From contig CAYNZP010000011.1 of assembly GCA_964401835.1 (NCBI GenBank), positions 1 through 64,000 of the forward strand: a stretch of DNA of 64,000 bases, in the 5' to 3' direction. The DNA comes from CAYNZP01 sp964401835. GTDB lineage: Bacteria > Planctomycetota > Phycisphaerae > SM23-33. The notes beneath the pieces were generated by a model that did not search any database, was not told the DNA's origin, and saw nothing but the letters and a program-made list of their open reading frames with translations. Positions 26,033 to 33,718 of this stretch are shown here, one piece after another (positions within the stretch are counted from its first letter, which is position 1; every line of letters starts with the position of its first letter). Made by a program: the position numbers and the translations under genes.

Positions 26033-27358
26033 CTAAATAGTCTCGCGCAGGCCCAGGCCATAATCCGAAAGACGTTGGCGTATCTCGTTCAGGCTGGTCT
26101 GGCCGAAGTTCCGGCAGGCCAAAAGTTCCGGCTCGCTCTTGGCCGCAAGGTCACCCAATGTGCTCACGCTGAGTCCTTCCAACGCTTTGCGTGCCCGGAC
26201 AGAAAATTCAATCTGTTCCAGCGGAGTGGAGAGGATGCCGCCGTCCGCATTTTCCGAAGGCTCTGAGTTGAATTTCAGAGTCATCTTTCGCTCTTCTTCC
26301 ATTGCCTGGCCAAGTCGGAGGTTCTTCGCTGTGAGCATCTCTTTAATTTCCTTTAGCGATGTCTCGCCGAAGTTCTTATATGCCAGAAGCTCAACTTCGG
26401 TGGTTCTGACGAGGTCGCCAAGTGAGCGGATATTCATCTTCTTGAGACAGTTTCTTGCTCTTACGGAAAGCTCGAAGTCAGTAACGGGGATATCCAACAC
26501 GGCATTGTGGCGTGCGATCTGCTTGGCCCGGTCTTCATCGTAGAACATCGTCATCGAAGATTCGATATCCTTGAGGAAAAGCTTAACCCTGGCGTGATTA
26601 GGGTTGCAGGCAATAAGACGCATCAGACATTCATACGCCTGTTCATATCTGCCGGCGTCTTCATGAAGGATCGCTAGATTCAAAAGTGCATTGGCAAAAA
26701 TCGGAGGCTGGGATACGCACTTCTTGTATAGTTCAATAGCCTCTTCCTCTTCACCGTAAAGATCGCTGAGATAAGCCAGTCTGAACGTCGCGTTGATATG
26801 ATCTTCATCAATCTCGATTGCTTTGGTATAAGCGTCGGCCGCCTTCTGGCGCAGGCCCGCAAGGTCGTCCAGTAAGCCGCGAAGAAAATAAAAGTCTGCA
26901 CTTTCGCCGATCTTTCCGCTCAGCTTGTCCAACAGCTTTTCGGCGCCAGTAACATCACCGTCCAATGCCTGTGTCTCGACGAGAAGAAGGTCGACCTCAA
27001 GTCCGTCCCAACCGCGGTCCTTGGCCCTTTGGAGTTCTTCCCCAGCCTCTTGATACTTATGAAGCATCTTGAGGCACTGGCCCTGGAAATAATGCCTGTC
27101 CTTGTTGTCGGTGCCATCGGCCAGAACACTGAGAGCTTCGCTGAATCTGCAAAGCATGAATTTCAGCATGCCAATCTTGAGAGCTGCTGAACCTTTGGGG
27201 GCGGGGTCCTGTTCTTCAAGCTCGATAAGTATCTGCCTTAACTTTCCAGTGGCGTCCTTGAAATCTACAACCTTCGAAAGGACCTCTTTATGATCTTCGA
27301 AAGACCATGCTTCCTTTGCGACGATTGCCCCTAACTCATCCTGTAGAACCTGATCCAT
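26033..27358 (-). CDS. TPR protein with two RNA polymerase alpha C-terminal domains
   Basis: About 441 residues from the ATG at 27358, which has GGAGAAGG just upstream; an ATG five codons earlier overlaps that site. Several TPR-like helical repeats cover about residues 60-270. Two alpha-CTD (helix-hairpin-helix) domains follow at about 289-351 and 375-439: ELSVRARNCLKKMNIRSLGDL with NFGETSLKEIKE, and EFSVRARKALEGLSVSTLGDL with NFGQTSLNEIRQ. No polymerase alpha N-terminal domain is present. It may bind DNA or polymerase through the CTDs and partners through the TPRs. Such fusions are known in planctomycetes, but their role is unclear. Confidence 0.85.
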   Translation of the reverse strand: MDQVLQDELGAIVAKEAWSFEDHKEVLSKVVDFKDATGKLRQILIELEEQDPAPKGSAALKIGMLKFMLCRFSEALSVLADGTDNKDRHYFQGQCLKMLHKYQEAGEELQRAKDRGWDGLEVDLLLVETQALDGDVTGAEKLLDKLSGKIGESADFYFLRGLLDDLAGLRQKAADAYTKAIEIDEDHINATFRLAYLSDLYGEEEEAIELYKKCVSQPPIFANALLNLAILHEDAGRYEQAYECLMRLIACNPNHARVKLFLKDIESSMTMFYDEDRAKQIARHNAVLDIPVTDFELSVRARNCLKKMNIRSLGDLVRTTEVELLAYKNFGETSLKEIKEMLTAKNLRLGQAMEEERKMTLKFNSEPSENADGGILSTPLEQIEFSVRARKALEGLSVSTLGDLAAKSEPELLACRNFGQTSLNEIRQRLSDYGLGLRETI

Positions 27359-27481
27359 GAATACCTTCTCCAAAGAACTTATAACTTAATTACCTAGCAA
27401 TTGGCCTAGGCGGCCAGATCGGGTATTATAGCGACGTTGAAATTAACTTCAAGCCGTTCCGCACGACGCGAAAATCGAGCT

Positions 27482-28423
27482 ATGACTGAAAACGACAAAA
27501 ATAAACCGGTACACATGATAATTAACCCGCACAGCGGATATGGCGGCCACCGCCTGATGCTGAGCGACTTCCGCGCCGTAGTGCGAAACGCGGGTCTGGA
27601 GATTGTCGAATATGTCACAAAGGCTCCCGATGACGCAACCCGCCGCGCCCGGGAAATAGCCGATAGCGCCTCGGCTGTCCTTGCATGGGGAGGCGACGGC
27701 ACGGTTAACGAAATAGCCACCGCCCTGGCTGGAACAGACGTTCCGATTCTCGCCTGCCCGGTGGGTACGGAAAACCTGCTGGCAAAAGATTTACAGATTC
27801 CAGCCAACCCGAAAAAGATCATTGAACTTCTCCATGCACGGCGAGTTGTCGACTGCGACCTGGGAGTTGTCAATGGCCGACACTTCCTGCTTATTATGGG
27901 CATCGGCTTCGACGGTGAAGTAGTGCGGCGCCTGGCTGCGACGAGAATAGGCCATATCTCGCACCTTAGCTACTTCTGGCCGATATGGCGCACATTCTGG
28001 GAGCACGATTTCCCGAGGATGAAGATCGTCGCAGACGGCGAGGAAATTTTCGATGACTTCGGCCTGGCCTTCATTGGCAACATTTCCCGCTATGCGGTGG
28101 GGCTGCGAATTTGTCGCGACGCCCTTTTCGACGACGGTTATCTGGACCTGGTCGTCTTTTCCTGTCGAGAACAAACCGCACTTATGCTCCATGCCACATG
28201 GACACTTTTGAGACGCCACCCTCTTAAAGGCAATGTCACTTACCGACGCGTTAAGGACGTAACGATCGAGACAGACCGCCCTGTCCCCAGCCAGATCGAT
28301 GGAGACGTCGGGCCATCTACCCCGCTGCATGTTTCTGTGGAACCGAGCAAGGTAAAGCTTATAATTCCGCCACGGAAACCACCAAGCGTTCTTTGGCCAT
28401 GGAGGGGAGGACAAATAGTATGA
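27482..28423 (+). CDS. diacylglycerol/lipid kinase family protein
   Basis: About 313 residues; the start at 27482 (MTENDKNKPVHMIINP) is preferred to one 15 codons earlier. The catalytic DAGK domain shows NPHSGYGG, the GGDGTVNEIATAL glycine-rich motif (about 80-92) and the CPVGTENLLAKDL segment. It resembles YegS/DgkB-type kinases, which phosphorylate diacylglycerol or sphingosine-like lipids. Its TGA overlaps the kdsA ATG. Products would feed phospholipid or lipid A-related pools, in keeping with the kdsA neighbour. Confidence 0.88.
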   Translation: MTENDKNKPVHMIINPHSGYGGHRLMLSDFRAVVRNAGLEIVEYVTKAPDDATRRAREIADSASAVLAWGGDGTVNEIATALAGTDVPILACPVGTENLLAKDLQIPANPKKIIELLHARRVVDCDLGVVNGRHFLLIMGIGFDGEVVRRLAATRIGHISHLSYFWPIWRTFWEHDFPRMKIVADGEEIFDDFGLAFIGNISRYAVGLRICRDALFDDGYLDLVVFSCREQTALMLHATWTLLRRHPLKGNVTYRRVKDVTIETDRPVPSQIDGDVGPSTPLHVSVEPSKVKLIIPPRKPPSVLWPWRGGQIV

Positions 28424-29253
28424 GCAATAAAAATGATTCAATAAAAACCTGCAGCATTTCAGACGTCCAGATAGGTGATGGCAAGCTCGCGCTTATCGCC
28501 GGGCCTTGCATGGCAGAGAGCCTGCAGATGTGTGTCGATATTGCTGGCAAGCTTAAGGACGTTTGTAGCCGCGTTGGTGTTGGATATGTCTTCAAGGCCA
28601 GCTTCGATAAGGCCAACCGCTCCAGCGTAGAGAGCTACCGCGGGCCGGGGCTGGAAAAAGGGCTCGATTGGCTGGCGTCTGTGAAAGAGCAAATCGGCGT
28701 ACCCGTGCTCTCAGATGTGCATGAAGTATCGCAGGTTGTTTCCGCAGCCGAGGTGTTGGACTGCATCCAGATACCTGCGTTTCTCTGCCGACAGACCGAC
28801 CTTCTCGTAGCTGCGGGCTTATCCGGCAAGTGCGTCAATATAAAGAAGGGCCAATTCATGGCCCCGTGGGATATGTCCCAGGCGGTCAACAAAGTCCGCA
28901 GCACCGGCAGCGAAAAGGTACTGCTGACCGAGCGTGGAACCAGCTTCGGATACAACCGCCTTATAACGGATATGCGGGGCATTCCGCAGATGCAGGAATT
29001 CGCACCGGTAGTCTTCGATGCGACACACTCTGTCCAGGAACCCGGGGGGCTCGGAAATGCTTCCGGCGGGCGGCGTGAATATGCACTTACTCTGGCGTCA
29101 GCCGCACTGGCAGCCGGGGCAAACGCGCTGTTCATCGAAACCCACCCCGAGCCCGACAAGGCCAAATCTGATGCCGCCTGCCAAATTCCGGTTGATGAAA
29201 TGGAACAAGTCCTGCAGCGATGCAGTGCTGTCTTCCAGGCCGTCAAAGGTTAA
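28420..29253 (+). CDS. kdsA: 3-deoxy-8-phosphooctulonate synthase
   Basis: About 277 residues from the ATG at 28420, which overlaps the upstream stop (ATGA). IAGPCMAESLQMC opens the barrel, with FKASFDKANRSS following for the substrate-binding Lys, and the later QIPAFLCRQTDLL and RGTSFGYN motifs are intact. It condenses phosphoenolpyruvate with arabinose 5-phosphate to make Kdo 8-phosphate for lipopolysaccharide. Its presence supports an LPS-bearing outer membrane. It lies between a lipid kinase and tgt in a compact plus-strand run. Confidence 0.96.
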   Translation: MSNKNDSIKTCSISDVQIGDGKLALIAGPCMAESLQMCVDIAGKLKDVCSRVGVGYVFKASFDKANRSSVESYRGPGLEKGLDWLASVKEQIGVPVLSDVHEVSQVVSAAEVLDCIQIPAFLCRQTDLLVAAGLSGKCVNIKKGQFMAPWDMSQAVNKVRSTGSEKVLLTERGTSFGYNRLITDMRGIPQMQEFAPVVFDATHSVQEPGGLGNASGGRREYALTLASAALAAGANALFIETHPEPDKAKSDAACQIPVDEMEQVLQRCSAVFQAVKG

Positions 29254-29264
29254 CCCCACCCGCC

Positions 29265-30425
29265 ATGTTCGAATTCAACGTAACCCAAAACATAACCCAA
29301 AAAAACTCCAAGGCGCGGCTTGGCAAATTGACCACACCTCACGGAACGGTCGAAACACCCGTGTTCATGCCAGTCGGCACAGCCGGCAGCGTAAAAGGCA
29401 TAACACCGGACCAACTTCAACAAACCGGCGCGCAGATAATTCTCGGCAACACCTACCACCTTATGCTCCGCCCGGGCGCGGACACCGTAGCGGCACTGGG
29501 CGGTCTGCACAAAATGATGGCCTGGGATAAACCCATCCTTACCGACAGCGGCGGCTATCAGGTATTCTCGCTAGCTCACCTGAGGAAAATCGATGACTCC
29601 GGCGTGGTCTTTCAGTCTCATGTAGACGGCTCAGAAGTGAACCTCTCGCCGCAAAAAGCGGTGGAGATTCAGCACAAACTCGGCAGCGATATTATGATGC
29701 AACTCGACGAATGCGCGCCGGCTGACGCCTCCAAAGACGACGTCGCCCAAGCCGTCGAAAGAAGCGCTGCGTGGGCATTGGCGTGCAGGCAAGCCTGGGA
29801 TAAACTCGGCCGAAAGTCTGCCCAGGGCCATGACCAGGCGCTGTTCGCAATCCAGCAAGGCGGCGTGTTTACCGACCTGCGAGCCGAGTCTGCCCAGCGG
29901 CTGGTCGAACTCGACCTGCCCGGTTACGCCATCGGCGGGCTTAGTGTAGGCGAAGGTCACGAGGCAATGTGCAGCGTGCTGGAACATATTGACGAGCAGT
30001 TCCCGCCGACCAAGCCCCGCTATCTGATGGGCGTCGGCGAGCCGCGGGACATACTCGCAGCTGTCCTGGCTGGGGTGGATATGTTCGACTGCGTCATCCC
30101 CACTCGCAACGGCCGAAACGCTCAGGCCTTTACCTGGTCGGGCAAGATTCGCCTGCGAAACTCCAAGTGGACCGAAGACACCGCCCCGATAGACGAAAAC
30201 TGCGACTGCTACGCCTGCCGGAATTTCTCGCGCGGGACGTTGCGGCATCTTTTCATGGCCAAGGAAATGCTCGGCCCGACACTGACGACGATACACAACC
30301 TGCATTTCTTCGCACAACTTACGGCAGCCATCCGCGGCGCCATAGCCGATGGCAACCTGGCCGAGATGGCGAAAAAGTGGGAAACGCAACTTTACACCGA
30401 GCAGGACAACGGAAGCGTCCAATAA
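29265..30425 (+). CDS. tgt: queuine tRNA-ribosyltransferase
   Basis: About 386 residues from the ATG at 29265; there is no clear ribosome site, so translation may be coupled to kdsA 11 bases upstream. The active-site segment DSGGYQVFSL (about 88-97) and the second region GGLSVGEGHE are present, and the zinc-binding CDCYACRNFSRGTLRHL is near the C-terminus. It exchanges guanine 34 for preQ1 in tRNAs for Asp, Asn, His and Tyr. The usual tgt-yajC order is kept: yajC follows at 30507. Confidence 0.96.
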   Translation: MFEFNVTQNITQKNSKARLGKLTTPHGTVETPVFMPVGTAGSVKGITPDQLQQTGAQIILGNTYHLMLRPGADTVAALGGLHKMMAWDKPILTDSGGYQVFSLAHLRKIDDSGVVFQSHVDGSEVNLSPQKAVEIQHKLGSDIMMQLDECAPADASKDDVAQAVERSAAWALACRQAWDKLGRKSAQGHDQALFAIQQGGVFTDLRAESAQRLVELDLPGYAIGGLSVGEGHEAMCSVLEHIDEQFPPTKPRYLMGVGEPRDILAAVLAGVDMFDCVIPTRNGRNAQAFTWSGKIRLRNSKWTEDTAPIDENCDCYACRNFSRGTLRHLFMAKEMLGPTLTTIHNLHFFAQLTAAIRGAIADGNLAEMAKKWETQLYTEQDNGSVQ

Positions 30426-30432
30426 GCTCTTA

Positions 30433-30461
30433 TTGACGTGGCGAAATAAATTTTGCACAAT
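30433..30461 (+). promoter_or_regulatory. sigma70-like promoter before yajC
   Basis: TTGACG (30433-30438) and CACAAT (30456-30461) are separated by 17 bases. The GTG start of yajC lies about 45 bases downstream with a GAAAGGAA ribosome site. Confidence 0.5.
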
Positions 30462-30506
30462 GCTCTACCGTTTTGCAGAACCAACTAACTTTGAAAGGAA
30501 ATCGAC

Positions 30507-31040
30507 GTGAGAAAATCACTGATTGGTATTTTACTTGTTCTCGTATCGCTGACTGCCCTTGTGGCCGCTCCAGCAGTCACCTTCGCCCAAACAACAGCCG
30601 AAGAAGAAGCCAAAGAGGTCATCCGCGAAGCTGCCCCAGATGGCGAAGTTGTCGATGAAGCCGTCGAAGGCGCCCAAGAGACGGCCGAAGAAGGCATAGA
30701 AGGCGAGCCTGCAACCCAGCCGGCACAACGGCCGCAATCTTTCCTACAGAAGAACTTCATCTGGATAATGTTAGCTGTTCTCGTATTCATGTGGTTCTTT
30801 ATGGGCCGGGGCCGACGCAAGAAAGAAGCCCAGCGTAAGGCCATGCTCGCAGCACTTGGCAAGGGTGACAAGGTAACCTCAATCGGCGGCATCGTCGGAA
30901 CCGTCGTGGAAGTCCGTGACGATGAAGTTACCATCAAGGTCGACGAGACGAATAACATTCGCATGCGTTTCGCACGCTGGGCCATTCGTGGCATTGGCGA
31001 ACAGGCCAAGACCGAAACCCCCGAAGATCAGCAGAAGTAA
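30507..31040 (+). CDS. yajC: YajC, preprotein translocase subunit, with signal peptide and acidic extension
   Basis: 177 residues, against about 85-110 in most bacteria; the start is GTG with GAAAGGAA upstream. An N-terminal signal peptide (about 1-27) is followed by an acidic stretch of about 50 residues (rich in Glu and Ala), then the normal YajC membrane helix (about 88-103) and the cytoplasmic domain with KGDKVTSIGGIVGTVVEV. YajC is a small partner of SecDF in the inner membrane. SecD and SecF are not directly downstream; a terminator follows. The periplasmic acidic segment is an unusual addition. Confidence 0.92.
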   Translation: MRKSLIGILLVLVSLTALVAAPAVTFAQTTAEEEAKEVIREAAPDGEVVDEAVEGAQETAEEGIEGEPATQPAQRPQSFLQKNFIWIMLAVLVFMWFFMGRGRRKKEAQRKAMLAALGKGDKVTSIGGIVGTVVEVRDDEVTIKVDETNNIRMRFARWAIRGIGEQAKTETPEDQQK

Positions 31041-31063
31041 ACTGAGCTTTCAGAAATGAATCC

Positions 31064-31098
31064 CGCCCGGAATTGTGATAATTCCGGGCGTTTTTTTT
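31064..31098. terminator. terminator between yajC and leuB
   Basis: A perfect 11-bp stem (31064-31074 with 31080-31090, core CGCCCGGAATT) with a 5-base loop is followed by eight T. The gap lies between convergent genes, so it may serve both directions, though the T tract favours yajC. Confidence 0.93.
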
Positions 31099-31120
31099 AT
31101 GCTCACAAACCAGTAAAAAC

Positions 31121-32224
31121 TTAGCTGTTGTTTACAGCTTCTACGACAAGGTCGCCAACCTCTGTGGTCGAATAGCCCATCCTGCCGGCTGACTGCGTGT
31201 CCATCTTCGGCGTAACTTCGCGGATAGCCTTTTCAACTCTGTTGCCGGCGTCGACAAGTTTATCGTCGCCCTTGTTGGTGCCGGTTTCACGCAGCAGCAT
31301 TGCCAGCGAGGCGATGGCCGCTATCGGGTTGATGACATTCTGGCCTGTGTATTTCGGGGCACTGCCGCCGATTGGCTCGAACATGCTGACGCCGCTGGGG
31401 TTGATGTTACCACCAGCTGCCACGCCCATGCCGCCCTGAATCATCGCGCCAAGGTCGGTGATGATATCGCCGAACATGTTGCAAACGACGATCGTGTCGT
31501 AGTACTCGGGGTTCTTGACAAACCACATGCAGGCTGCGTCGACGTGGTTGTAGTCTTTCTTGATATCCGGGTACTCTTCGCCCACTTCCATGAACGCCCG
31601 ATACCAAAGATCGTGTGCGTAGGTCAGCACGTTGTTCTTGCCGACCAGTGTAACCATGTGTTTCGGGTTGTTGCGGCGTTTGCACAGTTCGAAGGTATAG
31701 CGGATCGCCCTTTCGACGCCGCGGCGGGTGTTGCACATTATCTGCGTCGCCACTTCGTTGTCGGTGCCCTTATACTGGAAACCGCCCATGCCGGTGTACA
31801 GCCCTTCGGTATTCTCGCGGACCACGAGGAAGTCGATGTCGTCGGAGGTCTTGCCCTTCAGCGGCGTATCGACATTCGGGTACAGCGTAACCGGGCGAAG
31901 GTTAATGTACTGATCCAGCTCGAAGCGAACCTTAAGCAGCAGGCCTTTTTCCAGGATACCCGGGGCTACGTCGGGATGCCCGACCGCGCCGAGGTAGATG
32001 GCATCGAAGCTCTTGAGCTGCTCGATCTCTTCCGGATGAATGACCGGAATGGTCTGCTCGTTGGGGTCGCCGCCGGCCGCCAGGTAACGGTCGCCGCTGA
32101 CGTTGAAGTCAGTGGTCTCGTACTCGAACCCAACCTTCCCGGCAACAGCTGCCAGAACCTTCAGGCCTTCGGCTACTACTTCCGGGCCAGTGCCGTCGCC
32201 ACCGATAACTGCTATCTTAGTCAC
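31121..32224 (-). CDS. leuB: isocitrate/isopropylmalate dehydrogenase family protein, likely 3-isopropylmalate dehydrogenase
   Basis: 367 residues, starting at GTG with AGGAAGGATAGG upstream. IAVIGGDGTGPEVV, the substrate-binding RFELDQYINLRPV, the metal-binding NMFGDIITDLGA and the NAD site GSAPKYTGQNVINPIA are present. The family oxidatively decarboxylates 3-isopropylmalate (leucine synthesis), isocitrate, or tartrate; the RFELDQYINLRPV loop suits a LeuB or tartrate dehydrogenase-like enzyme. No other leucine gene is near, so the substrate is the main uncertainty. Its upstream leader contains the second G-tract array. Confidence 0.85.
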   Translation of the reverse strand: MTKIAVIGGDGTGPEVVAEGLKVLAAVAGKVGFEYETTDFNVSGDRYLAAGGDPNEQTIPVIHPEEIEQLKSFDAIYLGAVGHPDVAPGILEKGLLLKVRFELDQYINLRPVTLYPNVDTPLKGKTSDDIDFLVVRENTEGLYTGMGGFQYKGTDNEVATQIMCNTRRGVERAIRYTFELCKRRNNPKHMVTLVGKNNVLTYAHDLWYRAFMEVGEEYPDIKKDYNHVDAACMWFVKNPEYYDTIVVCNMFGDIITDLGAMIQGGMGVAAGGNINPSGVSMFEPIGGSAPKYTGQNVINPIAAIASLAMLLRETGTNKGDDKLVDAGNRVEKAIREVTPKMDTQSAGRMGYSTTEVGDLVVEAVNNS

Positions 32225-32340
32225 TTTCCTATCCTTCCTGTTATTTTCAGGTTCTTCTTAATGTTCACAAAAGAGCCGGGTAGTTTACTGCTACGCCTGC
32301 CTTTAGGCAATAGTTATCAGCTGCCCCGTTTGCTAAAAGT

Positions 32341-32456
32341 GCCCGAAGCTGCCGCTGCTTGCCGAAAGCTGCCCAAAACTGCCCAATTCTGCCCAGTTCT
32401 GCCCAGTTCTGCCCGATTCTGCCCAGTTCTGCCCAATTCTGCCCAATTCTGCCCAG
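32341..32456. repeat. 10-bp tandem array with G-quadruplex pattern on the minus strand, copy 2
   Basis: Nine regular 10-bp units (consensus GCCCARTTCT) run from 32371, with about three degenerate units before them from 32341. On the minus strand this gives nine GGG tracts spaced by 7 bases, many overlapping G-quadruplex candidates. The array lies about 115 to 230 bases upstream of the leuB start, on the strand that would be the leuB leader RNA. It ends in the same T/A-rich tail as the copy at 1-69. Confidence 0.92.
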
Positions 32457-32763
32457 TTTTAAAAATGTTAAGTTGATCTTTATTAATGACTTATCGATTC
32501 TGGGCCTTAAAAACGGAAAAAACCAGCTTTTGACGGACTCGGGCTCCTGACTACCGGCTCCCGGCTACGCTTGGTCATGTTATTTGGTTTTTAAAAGTAA
32601 TCTGCACTCGACACTCAGCGTCGTCATTGATTCGGAATTCGTGCTTCTAAATTCGGATTTCCACTTTTGTGGCGCTCCATATTACCTGCGATGACCGCGA
32701 AACCCCGCGCAAAGCGGTAACGTAATCCACGGATTACACGGATAAGTCCCGGCCGGGCCATGA

Positions 32764-32866
32764 AATGTTTTTTTGAAATTTTTTAGCATCACATTCAAAC
32801 GCTGTACGCTATCAATCCGCGCTGAATAACACCGCCGGTTTAGCTGGCTATGCCAAAAAATAGGGG
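32764..32866. repeat. diverged repeat with central hairpin, copy 1
   Basis: A stretch beginning ATTTTTTAGCATCACATTC, then GCTATCAATC, a hairpin GCCGG/CTGGC, then TATGCC and an A/G-rich end. It aligns over about 90 bases with 33376-33470. Confidence 0.65.
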
Positions 32867-32979
32867 TGGGCATGCTTGTTCGCCCTGCTGCCTCGCCCGA
32901 TCTCCCAGCATGGAAAAAAGTTAGGGCAATCAATTAAAGTATTCGAGAAAATTGCCGATAATAAAACTTTAGTATAAAA

Positions 32980-33011
32980 AAAGGCCGACTTTGGAGTTTC
33001 GGTCGGCCTTT
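32980..33011. terminator. bidirectional terminator-like hairpin
   Basis: A perfect 10-bp stem with arms AAAGGCCGAC (32980-32989) and GTCGGCCTTT (33002-33011) and a 12-base loop. There is an A run before and a short T run inside the right end. No gene ends near it, so it may belong to an old or lost transcript. Confidence 0.55.
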
Positions 33012-33375
33012 CCCTTGGCGGGCATCGGGTGCTTACACGGCACCAGCAATTAAAGTCATGGGGTCGGGATGCTATTATTTTTAATTGCAATGATGCCCGC
33101 TATGAGTTTTCGTACTGGTACTAAAGGAATTTGTCGGAAAATAAAAGGATATGCAAGCAAGACCCCAGTTGGCAGTATAGTTGAATACGTTTTCCCCGAC
33201 CCAACCGATTTTATCTTCATAAAATCCACGGTTAAGCCCTTCCCTAAAACACCCCAAAAAATCTCAAAACACCCTAAAACAATCTTAAAATGTTCCCAAG
33301 AAACCCCAAAAGGAGTGTGCTTATATTTACTTATTCGGCCTTTTCTTCTTACTAAATTAGAAAAAGAAAGAAAAT

Positions 33376-33470
33376 CATGAATTTTTTAGCATAACATTCC
33401 AACGTAGGGCGCTATCAATCGACTTTGAACAACCAACTAAGGTTGGCAAGCTATGCCGAAAATTTTGGGG
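33376..33470. repeat. diverged repeat with central hairpin, copy 2
   Basis: It aligns with 32764-32866: ATTTTTTAGCATAACATTC, GCGCTATCAATC, a hairpin CCAAC/GTTGG at the position of the GCCGG/CTGGC hairpin in copy 1, then CTATGCC and an A/G-rich end. The hairpin sequence differs while pairing is kept. Confidence 0.65.
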
Positions 33471-33485
33471 ATTTTTGCGTGTGGC

Positions 33486-33544
33486 ACGTCTTGCTCGCAA
33501 GGCGTGTTGTTTGATTTAAGAACATAGCTAGCGAGCTAGCCATG
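33486..33544. repeat. REP-like double palindrome, copy 2
   Basis: The first hairpin spans 33486-33505 with loop TC; its core TTGCTCGCAAGGCGTG is shared with copy 1 (357-413). The second has arms around GCTAGC (33527-33532) and GCTAGC (33535-33540) with a GA loop, extended to 10-bp arms with one G-U-type mismatch. The following module CCAAGCCGGGCCATGA and T/G runs (about 33553-33605) matches 309-350. Confidence 0.8.
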
Positions 33545-33678
33545 CCACCCGCGCAGCTAAACCCAAGCCGGGCCATGAAATGATTTTTTTGAGTTTTTTG
33601 GGGGTGTGGTTGTAGGCTGGGGCAAGTGAAACGCGCCCCACCGCGCAAAATGCAAAATGCCAGTAGAATTGCTTTCCC

Positions 33679-33699
33679 GCGAGCAAACAAGTTGCTCGC
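33679..33699. repeat. palindrome downstream of the TIR gene
   Basis: Arms GCGAGCAA (33679-33686) and TTGCTCGC (33692-33699) with a 5-base loop, 20 bases beyond the stop of the TIR gene. It may act as a terminator for that gene, or belong to the same palindromic repeat family as the other hairpins here. Confidence 0.6.
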
Positions 33700-33718
33700 C
33701 CTACTTACTACTTAGTTG

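Larger units (their letters stand above)
32225..33718. other. 1.5-kb repeat-rich non-coding pocket
   Basis: No convincing gene. It holds, from left to right: the 10-bp G-tract array (32341-32456), a diverged repeat pair (32764-32866 and 33376-33470), a terminator-like hairpin (32980-33011), the second REP-like double palindrome (33486-33544), and a last palindrome (33679-33699). One 103-codon ORF at 33069-33380 has no ribosome site or recognisable domain. The composition resembles the 1-405 region. Confidence 0.7.

Noticed and set aside
31544..32476. A 310-codon plus-strand ORF through leuB and the array
   Set aside because: Most of it is the reverse strand of leuB; its C-terminus is a translation of the 10-bp array, giving a false repeat protein.
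33069..33380. A 103-codon plus-strand ORF in the second pocket
   Set aside because: No ribosome site and no recognisable domain; Lys/Pro/Thr-rich from poly-A/C bias. Kept only as part of the pocket description.
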